Positions 46,972-56,694 of a stretch of DNA of 64,000 bases are shown here, in pieces. Location of the stretch: NCBI GenBank assembly GCA_963781785.1, contig CAWAHD010000002.1, forward strand, positions 3,720,001 through 3,784,000. The letters are read 5' to 3'. Below the pieces are notes generated by a model. The model was not told the origin of the DNA. It ran no database searches and worked only from the letters and a program-made list of their open reading frames with translations. Position 1 is the first letter of the stretch. Each line of letters begins with the position of its first letter. The DNA is from CAWAHD01 sp963781785. GTDB taxonomy: Bacteria; Planctomycetota; Planctomycetia; Isosphaerales; Isosphaeraceae. Both the position numbers and the translations under genes were made by a program.

Positions 46972-47847
46972 ATGAAAGCCATGACAACGCCGATGCGATC
47001 GTTCTTCCTGATTTTCCTCACCGCGATGGCCGCTTTTGTTTCTCTCGCCCTGGCCGGGCCAGTAAGAGCTCTTGCCGCCAATTCCGGCCAGACAGATCAG
47101 GACAAAGGCGCGGACAAGGACAAAAGCAAAGACAAGGACAAGAAAAAGACCGTGGTCAAGACCGACAGCGGACTTCAGTACGTTGACATCAAGGAGGGCG
47201 AAGGCGAGCCACCGAAAAAAGGGCAGCTCTGCGACGTGCACTACACCGGTTGGCTCTGGGAAAATGGAGCCAAGGGCAAGAAGTTTGACAGCTCTGTGGA
47301 CCGGCGCGAGCCCTTCTCGTTTCACGTGGACGTCAAAGAAGTGATCAAGGGGTGGGACGAAGGTGTTTCGACGATGAAGGTCGGCGGCAAGCGAGAACTG
47401 GTGATTCCCGCCGAGCTCGCCTACGGCAAGCGCGGCGCTGGCCGTGTCATTCCGCCCGATGCCACCTTGCTCTTCGAGGTGGAGCTCCTCGCCAAATGGG
47501 AAAAAACCGACAGTGGCCTCGAGTTCCGCGACATCAAAGAAGGGACCGGGGCAACACCGAAGACCGGCCAGAACTGCGAGGTCCACTACACCGGCTGGCT
47601 CTGGAATCGCGGCATGAAGGGGAAAAAGTTCGACAGCTCCCTGGACCACGGCGAGCCACTATCGTTCCATGTGGGAAACAGCGAGGTGATCAAAGGGTGG
47701 GACGAGGGAGTCGCAACCATGAAGGCCGGTGGCAAGCGGCGGTTGTTGATTCCCGCCAAGCTCGGCTATAAAGAGCGCGGTGCCGGCAACGTCATTCCTC
47801 CAAATGCCACGTTGCTCTTCGATGTCGAGCTGCTGAAAGTGAACTAG
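46972..47847 (+). CDS. Exported double-domain FKBP-type peptidyl-prolyl isomerase
   Basis: The 291 residues have a signal peptide (PMRSFFLIFLTAMAAFVSLA), a Lys/Asp-rich linker (KDKSKDKDKKKT) and two FKBP domains. Domain 1: CDVHYTGWLWENGAKGKKFD, KEVIKGWDEGVSTMKVGGKR, PAELAYGKRGAGRVIPPDAT. Domain 2: CEVHYTGWLWNRGMKGKKFD, SEVIKGWDEGVATMKAGGKR, PAKLGYKERGAGNVIPPNAT. Both retain the usual catalytic-pocket residues (Tyr of HYTGW, FDSS, VIKGWDEG, IPP). Probably folds exported proteins in the periplasm. An almost identical two-domain copy follows immediately. Confidence 0.92.
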   Translation: MKAMTTPMRSFFLIFLTAMAAFVSLALAGPVRALAANSGQTDQDKGADKDKSKDKDKKKTVVKTDSGLQYVDIKEGEGEPPKKGQLCDVHYTGWLWENGAKGKKFDSSVDRREPFSFHVDVKEVIKGWDEGVSTMKVGGKRELVIPAELAYGKRGAGRVIPPDATLLFEVELLAKWEKTDSGLEFRDIKEGTGATPKTGQNCEVHYTGWLWNRGMKGKKFDSSLDHGEPLSFHVGNSEVIKGWDEGVATMKAGGKRRLLIPAKLGYKERGAGNVIPPNATLLFDVELLKVN

Positions 47848-47912
47848 CGCGATGTCGGAGGCGAGATGATTCGCTTCAAGTTTCACCGGAACCAACGGAG
47901 TGTGTTCATTCC

Positions 47913-48767
47913 ATGACGATCATGACCACGCCGATGCGATCGTTTTTTCTGATTTTCCTCACGGCGGTGGGGGTTCTTGTTTCTTTTGCTGTGATTGAAC
48001 CGGCCCCAGCACAAGATGCAAATCCCGGCCGGAGGGATCAGGACAAGGAGAACGACAAGCCCAAGAAAAACGCCACGGCGAAAGGCGACAGTGGAATTCG
48101 GTACGTTGACACTAAGGAAGGCGAAGGCGAGCCGCCGGCAAGAGGGCAGTTCTGTGACGTGCACTACACCGGCTGGTTCTGGGAAGACGGTCCCAAGGGC
48201 AAGAAGTTTGATAGCTCCACGGACCGTGGCGAGCCGTTCTCGTTTCACGTGGGCAACGGGGAGGTCATCAAAGGGTGGGACGAGGGGGTCGCAACCATGA
48301 AGGTCGGCGGCAAGCGAGAGCTTGTGATTCCCGCCGATCTCGCCTGGGGTGAGCGCGGCGCCGGCGGCGTCGTTCCCCCCAATGCCACCCTGTTCTTCGA
48401 AGTGGAGCTGCTCGCGAAATGGGAAAGAACCGAGAGCGGCCTTGAGTATCGCGACCTCAAGAAAGGGACGGGGACAGAACTCAAGACCGGCCAGAGTTGC
48501 GAGGTCCATTACACCGGCTGGCTCTGGGAGCGCGGCGGCAAGGGGAAGAAGTTCGAGAGCTCGGTGGGCGGCGAGCCGTTCTCGTTCCGCATCGGCGAGG
48601 GCAAGGTGATCAAAGGATGGGACGAGGGAATCGCAACCATGAGGGTCGGCGGCAAGCGGCGGTTGTTGATCCCCGCCAAGCTGGGTTACGGCGCCCGCGG
48701 GGATCCCCCAGACATTCCGCCTAACACCGCGTTGCTCTTCGAGGTCGAACTCCTGAGAGTGAAATGA
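47913..48767 (+). CDS. Second exported double FKBP, tandem paralogue
   Basis: 284 residues, same plan: signal (PMRSFFLIFLTAVGVLVSFA), a shorter charged linker and two FKBP domains (CDVHYTGWFWEDGPKGKKFD; CEVHYTGWLWERGGKGKKFE). Even the signal peptide and upstream bases are alike in both copies, which points to a recent tandem duplication of a gene that already had two domains. The stop overlaps the start of the peptidase gene downstream (ATGA), so they are co-transcribed. Confidence 0.92.
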   Translation: MTIMTTPMRSFFLIFLTAVGVLVSFAVIEPAPAQDANPGRRDQDKENDKPKKNATAKGDSGIRYVDTKEGEGEPPARGQFCDVHYTGWFWEDGPKGKKFDSSTDRGEPFSFHVGNGEVIKGWDEGVATMKVGGKRELVIPADLAWGERGAGGVVPPNATLFFEVELLAKWERTESGLEYRDLKKGTGTELKTGQSCEVHYTGWLWERGGKGKKFESSVGGEPFSFRIGEGKVIKGWDEGIATMRVGGKRRLLIPAKLGYGARGDPPDIPPNTALLFEVELLRVK

Positions 48768-49726
48768 TGACCAATGACGGGCTCGCGCTGACCCCCGTGG
48801 TCGAGATCCCGGGCCGCAAGCTCACGTTTGACTTTCCGGCAGTCCGGATCGGCGTCGCCGAGTATGCTGAAGGCCCGACCGGCTGTACGGTCTTCCATTT
48901 TGCGAAGACTGCCCGTTGTCTGGTTGACGTGCGCGGCGGATCACCGGGCACGATCATGGCGGGGGATGGCCCGATCGACGCACTTTGTTACGCGGGGGGC
49001 TCGATCTATGGCTTGGAGGCGGCAACGGGCGTCATGGCCGAGCTGTTCACACAGCGAGGGTACTCGCGGAGGTTCACCGAGATCGCGATCGTCCGTGGTG
49101 CGGTGATTTTCGACTTTCCGCCGCGCACCAGCGCGATTTATCCCGACAAAGCACTGGGCCGCGCGGCGTTGATCTCTGCCAGATCGGGCGTCTTTCCGCT
49201 GGGCCGGCACGGGGCTGGATGCTCGGCAACGGTCGGCAAGGCATTCGACGCTCCCAGCCAGCGCGAGCCCGCTGGACAGGGAGGAGCCTACCGGCAGGTA
49301 GGACCGACCAAGATCGCTGTGTTTACCGTGGTAAACGCTGTCGGCGCAATTGTTGACCGGACGGGACTGGTCGTCCGCGGCAACCGGGATCAGGAGAGCG
49401 GCCGCCGGCTGCCAGCCACTGAGATTCTGGATGGCTGCTTGAACAGGCGAGTCGGCGCATGCAGTCCGGGCACGGCGGGGAATACCACCCTCACCGTCGT
49501 CATTACGAACCAGCAGCTCGACGACTGGGCACTCACGCCGCTGGCGCGACAGGTTCATAGCTCAATGGCCCGTGCCATCCAGCCGTTCCACGCCTGGAAC
49601 GACGGCGATGTATTGTATGCCGTCACCACCGGAGAGGTGACAAACCCCACGCTGGACCTCACCGCACTTGGAATCATCGCCTCCGAGCTCGCGTGGGATG
49701 CAGTGCTGAATTGCTTCCAGGATTGA
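48764..49726 (+). CDS. P1-family (DmpA/NylC-like) self-cleaving aminopeptidase or amidase
   Basis: 320 residues. FPAVRIGVAEYAEGPTGCTV opens the fold; CYAGGSIYGLEAATGVMAEL and GRHGAGCSATVGKAFD line the site. At Asn240/Thr241 the motif GNTTLTVVITNQ matches the autocatalytic cleavage site of NylC-type Ntn hydrolases, where Thr becomes the nucleophile of the small subunit. DmpA/OAT relatives use Ser or Thr at this position. The substrate could be D-amino-acid or beta-peptides or amide oligomers. No signal peptide, so cytoplasmic. Coupled to the FKBP gene upstream. Confidence 0.87.
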   Translation: MMTNDGLALTPVVEIPGRKLTFDFPAVRIGVAEYAEGPTGCTVFHFAKTARCLVDVRGGSPGTIMAGDGPIDALCYAGGSIYGLEAATGVMAELFTQRGYSRRFTEIAIVRGAVIFDFPPRTSAIYPDKALGRAALISARSGVFPLGRHGAGCSATVGKAFDAPSQREPAGQGGAYRQVGPTKIAVFTVVNAVGAIVDRTGLVVRGNRDQESGRRLPATEILDGCLNRRVGACSPGTAGNTTLTVVITNQQLDDWALTPLARQVHSSMARAIQPFHAWNDGDVLYAVTTGEVTNPTLDLTALGIIASELAWDAVLNCFQD

Positions 49727-49772
49727 GCACGGTTCGAGCGATCGGACCGTGCGATTGATTACTCAAATACCA

Positions 49773-50105
49773 TTAAACTCGGCAGTTTTCGAGGTGACAA
49801 CCTGGCCCCGAAGAGAGCTGGGGTGTCGGCTGAGATAGACACCGCTCTTCCCGGTTCTCGTCGGGGAGAATACTGTGGGAGACGGTTCGTTTGCGGAGCT
49901 TCTCGATCGGTATCTGGCCGATATGGAAACCACCACATCGCTTGCATCGATAGACGGCAAGCTGATAGCCTTCGCGGACACGGCCGGTCGCTCGATTCCA
50001 GAAATCCAGGGCGATGCGGTGCCCGTCCGCCGCACGACGGTCATCGTAGAAGACTTTGCCGCATCGCGAATCAGGGCGAGGAAGAATCAATTGTGTTTTT
50101 GTCAT
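49773..50105 (-). CDS. Small Cys-containing protein, possible zinc ribbon
   Basis: From ATG 50105 the frame gives 110 residues. The core CGKVFYDDRRAADGHRIALD followed by YQLAVYRCKRCGGFHIGQ has one distant Cys and a C-x-x-C-x4-H cluster that could bind zinc; the pattern looks like genuine, conserved coding sequence. The upstream extension of the frame to 50567 is Arg/Ser-rich and overlaps the next gene's start, so it is not accepted. Function unknown, weak Shine-Dalgarno. Confidence 0.5.
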   Translation of the reverse strand: MTKTQLILPRPDSRCGKVFYDDRRAADGHRIALDFWNRATGRVREGYQLAVYRCKRCGGFHIGQIPIEKLRKRTVSHSILPDENREERCLSQPTPQLSSGPGCHLENCRV

Positions 50106-50401
50106 CACTGCATCTAACGTCCAGACACGATCAAGGTGACGATGCGAGCGCTGAGAAATCTCGGTACGTCGCCCTTTCGCAACGCCCAGCCCCCTTTCCA
50201 GTTGAGCCCTAGGACTTTTGCAAGCGGATGTGACCACGCAATCGACAACGCGTGGAGACATTGAAGCGTAGGCTCTCCTGGTGCGCTTTTGTTCATTGGA
50301 GCGTTGAGCGGCGCTTGCCAAGGTGTTAAACTGAAGGATTGTCGGCCATCGGGTTGCGGTCGTTTCCAGGCGGCGAGGGCGTCGCCTCTTCAGGATGCCC
50401 C

Positions 50402-53171
50402 ATGCTCGATCCTCAGACGTCTCGATTCTGGCAGTCGACGCTTTTGAGCGGTCTGATGGACGCTCAGGGTTTGGCTGCGTGCTGGAACGCGATTCCCCCT
50501 GAGAAGCGAGTGGTCGCCGAGCATCTTGACCGCCGCCTGGCGCGGCAGGCGGTTCATAGCAAGGCATTGACGCTCTGGCAGGCTCAGCAGCTATTGGCGG
50601 GACGGACCGCGGGTTACAGGGTCGATCGCTACGTTCTCCTGGACTTGATCGGCCAGGGTGGGATGGGCCGGGTTTACCTTGCTCAAGACAGCCGGCTCAA
50701 CCGTCGCGTGGCCCTGAAAATCCTGGCACCTGAACGGGTCAACAACCCGCGGGCTATCGCGCGGTTTCAGCGCGAGGCGCGGGTCGGCGCCCAGCTACAG
50801 CACGAGAACCTGGTGCGGATCTACGACTTCGGCGAATCCAACGGCCGATATTACCTCGTGATGGAATACATCGAGGGCAAGACCATCGGCACGCTGATCT
50901 CGGAAGGCGGAGCAATGCCCCCGGCGCCGGCGGTGCGGTTGGTAAGACAGGTCGCCCTTGGTCTGGAACACGCTCATCGCAAAGGGCTGATCCACCGCGA
51001 CGTCAACCCCTATAACATTTTGGTCACCCGTGACGGAACAGCCAAGCTGGCCGATCTGGGGCTCGCAATCGACCTGGCCGAGGAAGATCGGGTCACACGC
51101 GAGGGAGCCACGGTCGGCACCTTCGATTATGTGGCCCCTGAACAGGCGCGGCATTCACACTCCGCAGACATCCGCAGCGATATCTATTCACTAGGATGTA
51201 CAATATATCATATGTGCACTGGTCAGGTGCCGTTTCCGACTCCCAGCCTACCCGAGAAGCTTTTTGCGCACCAGGCGATGGAGCCGGAAGCTATGGACAA
51301 ATTGGCCCCTGGTCTACCCGAAGGGTTGGCCGAGGTCGTCCAGCGCATGATGCACAAGTCGCCGGACGAGAGGTACGCGACGCCGCTTCAAGTAGCCCAG
51401 GCCCTGGAACGCTTCTGTGAGGATCATGACGGTGGCGAGAGTCACGACGGCGAGAGGCTGCACTCCACGAAACCGGAGGGCGAGACGACGGCGCCTCCCG
51501 TGCCGATCAATGAGACCACAGCCGGTGCGCCTTTTAGCGCTGGCACCCAAGGCGCTCTCGGTCAGGTCAACCCGGTAACGCCGTCCGCTGCCTTGAAAAC
51601 ACCGTCGGGGGTTGAGGACGAGACCGGTACGGGGCCAGACGGTAGGGACCATGTGCCTCCTCTCTTCAGTGCGGCGGACGATGGACAGCTAAGCGATCCT
51701 GATTTTCCGTTGGGCGTGGATCTGGGCCCTGAGCCGTCGCTGGGCGAAAGGCTGTCGCGGCCCAAGTCGCGGTCGGCTTCGAATGATCCGGTCGTACCCG
51801 CTCCGGGTAGAGGACCGTTCGTCATACTGCCTCGCCATGCGCTCTGGGGGCTGGCTGCGCTCACCACATTAGTCATGATCATGGTCGCGGTCCTGGCGAC
51901 GATCAATCCAGGCGGCAGCACCGACCGCTCGGTGAATCAGCGCACTACGGCTCCGGGCGGGAACGACTTCACGCGGGCAAATTCGAAACAGACGGTTGAA
52001 CCGGATAGCATAGTAGCGAAATCCGCCCAGAATGAAGAACTGCCGATTGTCGTTCGAATCGATGGCGGGAACGACAAGGAGTATCCCGCAAACAAGCTGC
52101 GCGAGGCAATTGATGACGCCATCGGCTTTGGCTGCTGGGTCGAGCTGCGGAATAGCAAGCCGTTGGTTCTGTCCAGCGATCACCCCCTGGATTTCAACAC
52201 CAACCAGGGAAAACTCAGAATCCTGCGCCGCTACCGGATTCGAGCCGGTCATCGCAATCGATCTCAAAAAGTCCAATTCTTTCTTGACAACTGGTTCGGG
52301 CCTTTCCGTGACGTTGATCGGGATCACGTTCGAGGTCCGATATCCCGATGCGAAGATGGCTGGCGCTCCTGCGCCACCGGCGCTGATCAGGGCGGCTGGA
52401 TTCACCAAGATCGACCGGTGCGCCTTCAGGACGGTGGACCCTCGCGTCAGGGCATCGTGCGCCGTGTACTCCGACGGTGGAATGCTCGAAGCAACCAATA
52501 GCTGGTTTGAGGGGTTCGACAAGGCGATTGAAATCGATGCAAGCAACAGAACGCGTTGTACGATTGAACAGACGATGATCGTTCAGGAATCTTGCAAGGA
52601 TCCCGCTCAAGCGCCCCTGGCGGAATCGTATGGCTGGGGCGTGAAGCTCAGCCTCACGGGGGCAGCAAGACCACCGGCAGATAAGCACCCCCATCTGACC
52701 CTTAATCATTGCACGGTCCAAGGGGGTGGCCTGCTCGATCTGACGGGCTCGAAGGGGGCAGCGCGGGTTCAAGCCGACGTGAATGAGTGCGTCGTGCGAA
52801 CCAATGCTCTTCTGGCGGTTACTCCGGAACGGCCACCGGCTGCGCGGATCCTCTGGCGCGGTAAGAGCAATCAGTACGATATCCTGGGGCGCTCCTGGCT
52901 CGTCCGCTCAGCGAACGAGGGATCCCCGTTACTCTCGATCGATGTCACCGACCTGGTAAGCTGGTCAAAAGCAATTGACACGGAGAGCACGCCGATCGGG
53001 GACAAGGTCAAGTTTCGGATCAACCCTGCGGCGCGACCAGATTTGCTTCGGCCGCACGATTTTGCGATCGAAGCCCCAGGGGGTCCCCAGTCTCACCCTG
53101 GTGCTGACCCCGATCAAGTCGGCCCCTGGAGCAGCCTTAAGACACACACGGCCGTCACGGTCAAGAAGTAG
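50402..53171 (+). CDS. Ser/Thr kinase-like protein with Lys-to-Asn catalytic-loop change (one frameshift)
   Basis: ATG 50402 follows AGGA. After a helical start (ALTLWQAQQLLAGRTAGYRV) comes the kinase domain (LIGQGGMGRVYLAQD, VALKILAPE). The catalytic loop is HRDVNPYNIL instead of HRDxKxxN: Asn (codon 51005-51007) replaces the conserved Lys. The metal loop is LADLGLAID and the APE motif VAPEQARHS. A long linker, one membrane helix (ALWGLAALTTLVMIMVAVLA) and a repeat-rich extracytoplasmic domain follow. Near 52230 the frame slips by one; the next frame gives ATGFEPVIAIDLKKSNSFLT and continues to 53171 with beta-helix-like strands (DKHPHLTLNHCTVQGGGLLD). No sigma partner. It may be a weak kinase or a pseudokinase. 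Confidence 0.82.
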
Positions 53172-53239
53172 CTTTGCGTTCGCTTGCACCATCGTTTTCG
53201 GCCACGAGCAAGCACGAAGAAGGAAATTGGGGAGTGGAA

Positions 53240-54109
53240 ATGGCTAGTAGAGGAGCACCTGCTCGCATCGTTCAACTGATCGCGATTGGCAACCTGACGG
53301 CAATTCTCGCCGTCGCTTTGGTCCTCTTGGTCTGGCCGTTTTCGAAAGCCTTGAACGCCGCTTTGCTGGCTCTCCTGAGCTTGTTCTTCGCGACTGCGGT
53401 TCTGGTCATTGGCCATGCCGTCATCTTCGTGATATCGCGCGGTGAGGGCCTGGGAGTCTTGCAATATGCCAGGACGAGGATCGTATCGGCAAAGATTAAT
53501 CGTTTCTCCAGAGCCTCCGATCCCGTCGATGTGCGACTTTCTCGCGCCAAGCTACGACGACTTTGCCCGGAATTATTCGAATCGCGCGGTAACTTGATCG
53601 CGTGGCTGGACCGGGTGATTGGCACGCGAGCCGCCGTGATTTTCCAGATCGCCGATCATTTGAGCCATGGCGACAGCAGAGCGGCGGTGGTCGTTTCGAC
53701 GGCACCGCTTTTGGTCGCGGCTTATACCGATGAACTGGATTGCGTCGCTTTGCTCCGGTTTCCTGATGAGCTGACGGGCGAATACAGCCTGCACGTTCGG
53801 GACCGCCTTCTGACGATCAATCGGTACACCATGGGCGGAGCACTCGCCCCTGACCTTGAGCACGGTCGTCTGTCATACAAACGAATGTCGAACTTCCAGC
53901 CTCTCATCGCTGACTTTCTCACGGACGACATCAGCCGGATCCGCGAGCGCAAGCGGAAAATCGGCGACGACGAGTGGGTGCGAACCTGGGTCCTGGGTCA
54001 AAAGTATCTGGAGAAGCACCCGCACCAGGCCCGAAACGGACGCCCACCGTATTGCGTGCGGCCATCTGCCGCCTGGGCAGATGCTGAACAATCGACCGAA
54101 TCGTCTTGA
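53240..54109 (+). CDS. Membrane protein of unknown function
   Basis: ATG 53240 has GGGGAG seven bases upstream and is preferred to 53174. Two membrane helices open the 289-residue protein (LTAILAVALVLLVWPFSKAL; LLSLFFATAVLVIGHAVIFV), then a soluble domain (RVIGTRAAVIFQIADHLSHG; AAYTDELDCVALLRFPDELT; LLTINRYTMGGALAPDLEHG). I do not recognise the family. It follows the kinase by 68 bp on the same strand and may belong to its signalling unit. Confidence 0.65.
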   Translation: MASRGAPARIVQLIAIGNLTAILAVALVLLVWPFSKALNAALLALLSLFFATAVLVIGHAVIFVISRGEGLGVLQYARTRIVSAKINRFSRASDPVDVRLSRAKLRRLCPELFESRGNLIAWLDRVIGTRAAVIFQIADHLSHGDSRAAVVVSTAPLLVAAYTDELDCVALLRFPDELTGEYSLHVRDRLLTINRYTMGGALAPDLEHGRLSYKRMSNFQPLIADFLTDDISRIRERKRKIGDDEWVRTWVLGQKYLEKHPHQARNGRPPYCVRPSAAWADAEQSTESS

Positions 54110-54189
54110 TCGGTACTTCCGCTGCAGGCCATTCTCGGCAGTTCATTCCATCGATGCACTTCCGCCGAGATTATCCATCTCTTTACACT

Positions 54190-54348
54190 TCCCGAGGTTA
54201 AGGCGACAATTATTACCAAAATCCGCAGGATGAACCATCATTAATTTTTGTTTTTGTTGGCCAAAATTTCGTATTTCCTTATCAGAAATTCTCTGTTAGG
54301 ATTTGTGTTCGATGCCGATCACAGGCGGATCCCAGCGGGAGTGGAATC
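54190..54348 (+). promoter_or_regulatory. A/T-rich leader upstream of the DUF1559 gene
   Basis: A markedly A/T-rich block (AATTATTACC, TTAATTTTTGTTTTTGTTGG, AATTTCGTATTTCC) precedes GTG 54349, which has GGGAG nine bases upstream. In this GC-rich window it stands out as a strong promoter or upstream-element region. Exact -35/-10 boxes cannot be fixed by eye. Confidence 0.4.
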
Positions 54349-55389
54349 GTGAATTCTGATCAACGGAAACGGCGACCGAGGGCTGGTTTTACTCTGATCG
54401 AGCTGCTGGTGGTGATCGCCATCATCGCGGTCTTGATCGCCTTGTTGTTGCCGGCCGTTCAGGCGGCCCGCGAGGCAGCTCGGCGGGCTCAATGTGTGAA
54501 CAACCTGAAGCAGATCGGGCTGGCGATTGCCAACTACGAATCGAGCAGCGGTTGCATTGTCTCGGGGTACATCAGCTCTACCGTCCCGCTTACCTTCTTC
54601 AGTGTGCCGGGGAATAACCCGGACCCGCAGACGGGAGATAATGGGCCAGGGTGGGGCTGGCTGGCTTTGTTGCTCCCCTACGCGGAGCAGTCTCCGCTTT
54701 ACAGTGCTATCAACATCAACCTCCCCACCTGGGTGGCAGACAACGGGACCGTGGTCTTGGTCCGGCTCAACTTCTGTATCTGCCCATCGGCGAACGATCC
54801 GACGCCGACGGCCCCGATGGTCGACGCCAGCCAGAACCTGTTGCCCGTGGCCAATCAATACTTCGCCCGCTCCGACTATGTGTACAACGTCGGCTGGAAT
54901 GATTCGGGCATGCCGGCCACCGTTAACTACGACAACGCGGTCACGGGTTGCAATGGGCCAATCTACCGCAACAGCCGTATCCGCTACGCTGGGGTGACCG
55001 ACGGACTGAGCAACACGGTCGTCGCCGGCGAGCGAACGCCCTACCTGTCGGACGCTACCTGGGTGGGCATCATCCCCGGATACCGGCACTTTGCCTACAA
55101 TGCCTTCGCCAGCCTGGGCACGGGTGGCCTGGGCGTTAACTACGACTATGCCAATGCAATCCTCGCCGCCCACAGCGGACCCTCGCTCTACGAAGACCCG
55201 ATCGTCATCCACCCGCCGAATAGCCCGCTCGGGCACACCGATGAGATGTACTCGCTCCACCCCGGCGGTGCCAATGTGCTTCTGGGAGACGGCTCCGTCC
55301 GGTTCATCAAACAGTCGATTAACCTGCTCACCTGGGCCGCCATGAGCAGCCGAAGTAACGGGGAGGTGATCAGTGGCGACTCTTACTGA
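54349..55389 (+). CDS. DUF1559 protein with type IV pilin-like N-terminus
   Basis: 346 residues. GFTLIELLVVIAIIAVLIAL is a prepilin cleavage/methylation motif followed by LLLPAVQAAREAARRAQCVN and NLKQIGLAIANYE, the signature of the DUF1559 family massively expanded in planctomycetes. The C-terminus GGANVLLGDGSVRFIKQSIN is the family's H-X9-DG box. The protein should be processed by a prepilin peptidase and exported by a type II/IV-pilus-like system. The next gene overlaps its end by 17 bp. A GTG start is used. Confidence 0.95.
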   Translation: MNSDQRKRRPRAGFTLIELLVVIAIIAVLIALLLPAVQAAREAARRAQCVNNLKQIGLAIANYESSSGCIVSGYISSTVPLTFFSVPGNNPDPQTGDNGPGWGWLALLLPYAEQSPLYSAININLPTWVADNGTVVLVRLNFCICPSANDPTPTAPMVDASQNLLPVANQYFARSDYVYNVGWNDSGMPATVNYDNAVTGCNGPIYRNSRIRYAGVTDGLSNTVVAGERTPYLSDATWVGIIPGYRHFAYNAFASLGTGGLGVNYDYANAILAAHSGPSLYEDPIVIHPPNSPLGHTDEMYSLHPGGANVLLGDGSVRFIKQSINLLTWAAMSSRSNGEVISGDSY

Positions 55390-55735
55390 GCTCTGGGCGT
55401 GCGCGAAACAAGCCGGCCGCTTGCGCGGCCGCTTCTGCCTTGCCAGAGTATTCGCTGGTTTGCTCTTGATGTTCGCCGGGTGCGGTGAACCTTCCCTCCG
55501 TGAGCTCGAGAATCGACGAGAGCTCGAAGCGCTGCTGACAGCCATCTCGCTCAAGAACCAGAAAGAGCTCGACAGGGACATCAAGCGGATTGACGACCGC
55601 CACGGCTCGGGCAAGCTCTCCGATGCCAGCTACAAAGACCTCCAGGAAATCATCAAGAAAGCCCAGGGCGGTGACTGGTCCGGGGCCGAGAAGCAGGCGT
55701 ATGAGCTTCGCGAATCGAAGCCGTTCTTCGACTGA
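55373..55735 (+). CDS. Small lipoprotein coupled to DUF1559 gene
   Basis: GTG 55373 lies inside the end of the DUF1559 gene. A hydrophobic segment ends in the lipobox MFAGC (after FAGLLLMFAGC). The mature part is charged and helical (ELENRRELEALLTAISLKNQ; DIKRIDDRHGSGKLSDASYK; IIKKAQGGDWSGAEKQAYEL). Small lipoproteins commonly follow DUF1559 genes in planctomycetes, suggesting a joint surface role. 120 residues. Confidence 0.75.
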   Translation: MATLTELWACAKQAGRLRGRFCLARVFAGLLLMFAGCGEPSLRELENRRELEALLTAISLKNQKELDRDIKRIDDRHGSGKLSDASYKDLQEIIKKAQGGDWSGAEKQAYELRESKPFFD

Positions 55736-55757
55736 CCCGCGATGGAGGTGTTCATCG

Positions 55758-56511
55758 ATGAACAAGCTCATCTATTCGTCCGCGCTCTTCGCAGTCATTG
55801 TCCTTTCCGCGGGGTGGGCCAGTTTCAAGCTTTACGGAAATCGCTCTGCCCGGCCCGTGGCGGGGTTAATCGACCGGTCGAAGGTTGATCGCTTTGGGCA
55901 TACTCGAGGGATTGTGCAGGTCGACCTGATGAGGCAGATCATGGGAGAGCGGGCTCGTTTAGCCTCTCCGGAGGTCGTGGCAGCGCCAGAGACTCGCCAC
56001 CGCGTTCCGAGTCAGGACCACCCATTGCTCAATCACCGAGCGCCAGCTTTGGTGCTGAAGGACGTGCAGGGCAAAACGTGGGATCTGGGCAAAGAGGTCC
56101 GTGAGGGGCCGGTTGTGATCGTGTTCTACCTGGGCTCCACTTGCATGGCGTGTGTCACCCATTTGACAGAGATGGACGTGGCTCTGCCGCGGTTTCGCGC
56201 GGGGTGTGCGGGTGTTGGCAGTCAGCGGTGATACCCCCGAGTTCTCAGCGGAGCGGATTCATCGGTATGGGGATTTTCAGATTCCGCTCCTGAGCGATGG
56301 TGATCGGGCCGCTTCGATGGCCTACGGTGTCTGGAGAGCGATCCCGGGGGATCGCACGGACGATGGGGAAGCACTCCATGGTACCTTCATCGTCAATCGC
56401 CAGGGACTGGTTCGGTGGGTCCATGTCGGCGATCGCCCATTCACCGACATCGAGGCGCTTTTGACCGAGCTCGACGAGGGGACCGTAGCTTCCACATTTC
56501 CACGAGGATGA
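55758..56511 (+). CDS. Membrane-anchored redoxin (AhpC/TSA-type), one frameshift
   Basis: ATG 55758 follows GGAGG. One N-terminal membrane helix (LIYSSALFAVIVLSAGWASF), then a thioredoxin-like fold: HRAPALVLKDVQGKTWDLGK, VVIVFYLGSTCMACVTHLTE with a CMAC active site. Near 56196-56205 (GCGCGGGGTG) the frame slips; the next reads VRVLAVSGDTPEFSAERIHR, IPLLSDGDRAASMAYGVWRA and GTFIVNRQGLVRWVHVGDRP, the rest of a peroxiredoxin/TlpA-like domain. About 250 residues when joined. It probably acts in extracytoplasmic thiol redox or peroxide reduction. Confidence 0.8.
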
Positions 56512-56694
56512 GCACAGGGGAATACACAGGCATGCTGCTCCTCGGCCATTGCCTCGCTCATGCCTTGCCGCGTTCCCGTCATCTGCGACCCGCTACCGAT
56601 TCAATCGCCGGTTCCATGACAGCGGCCGGCAAATTGGGTAGAATCCCGAATTGGAGGGTCTCCGGAATATCGATGGCAGGGGAACGATCCTTTG

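Noticed and set aside
49773..50567. Full 264-codon minus-strand frame
   Set aside because: The part before residue 155 is Arg/Ser-rich and runs into the kinase gene; only the last 110 residues look real.
54349..55389. True type IV pilin
   Set aside because: The pilin-like N-terminus is shared by the DUF1559 family, and the rest of the protein matches DUF1559.
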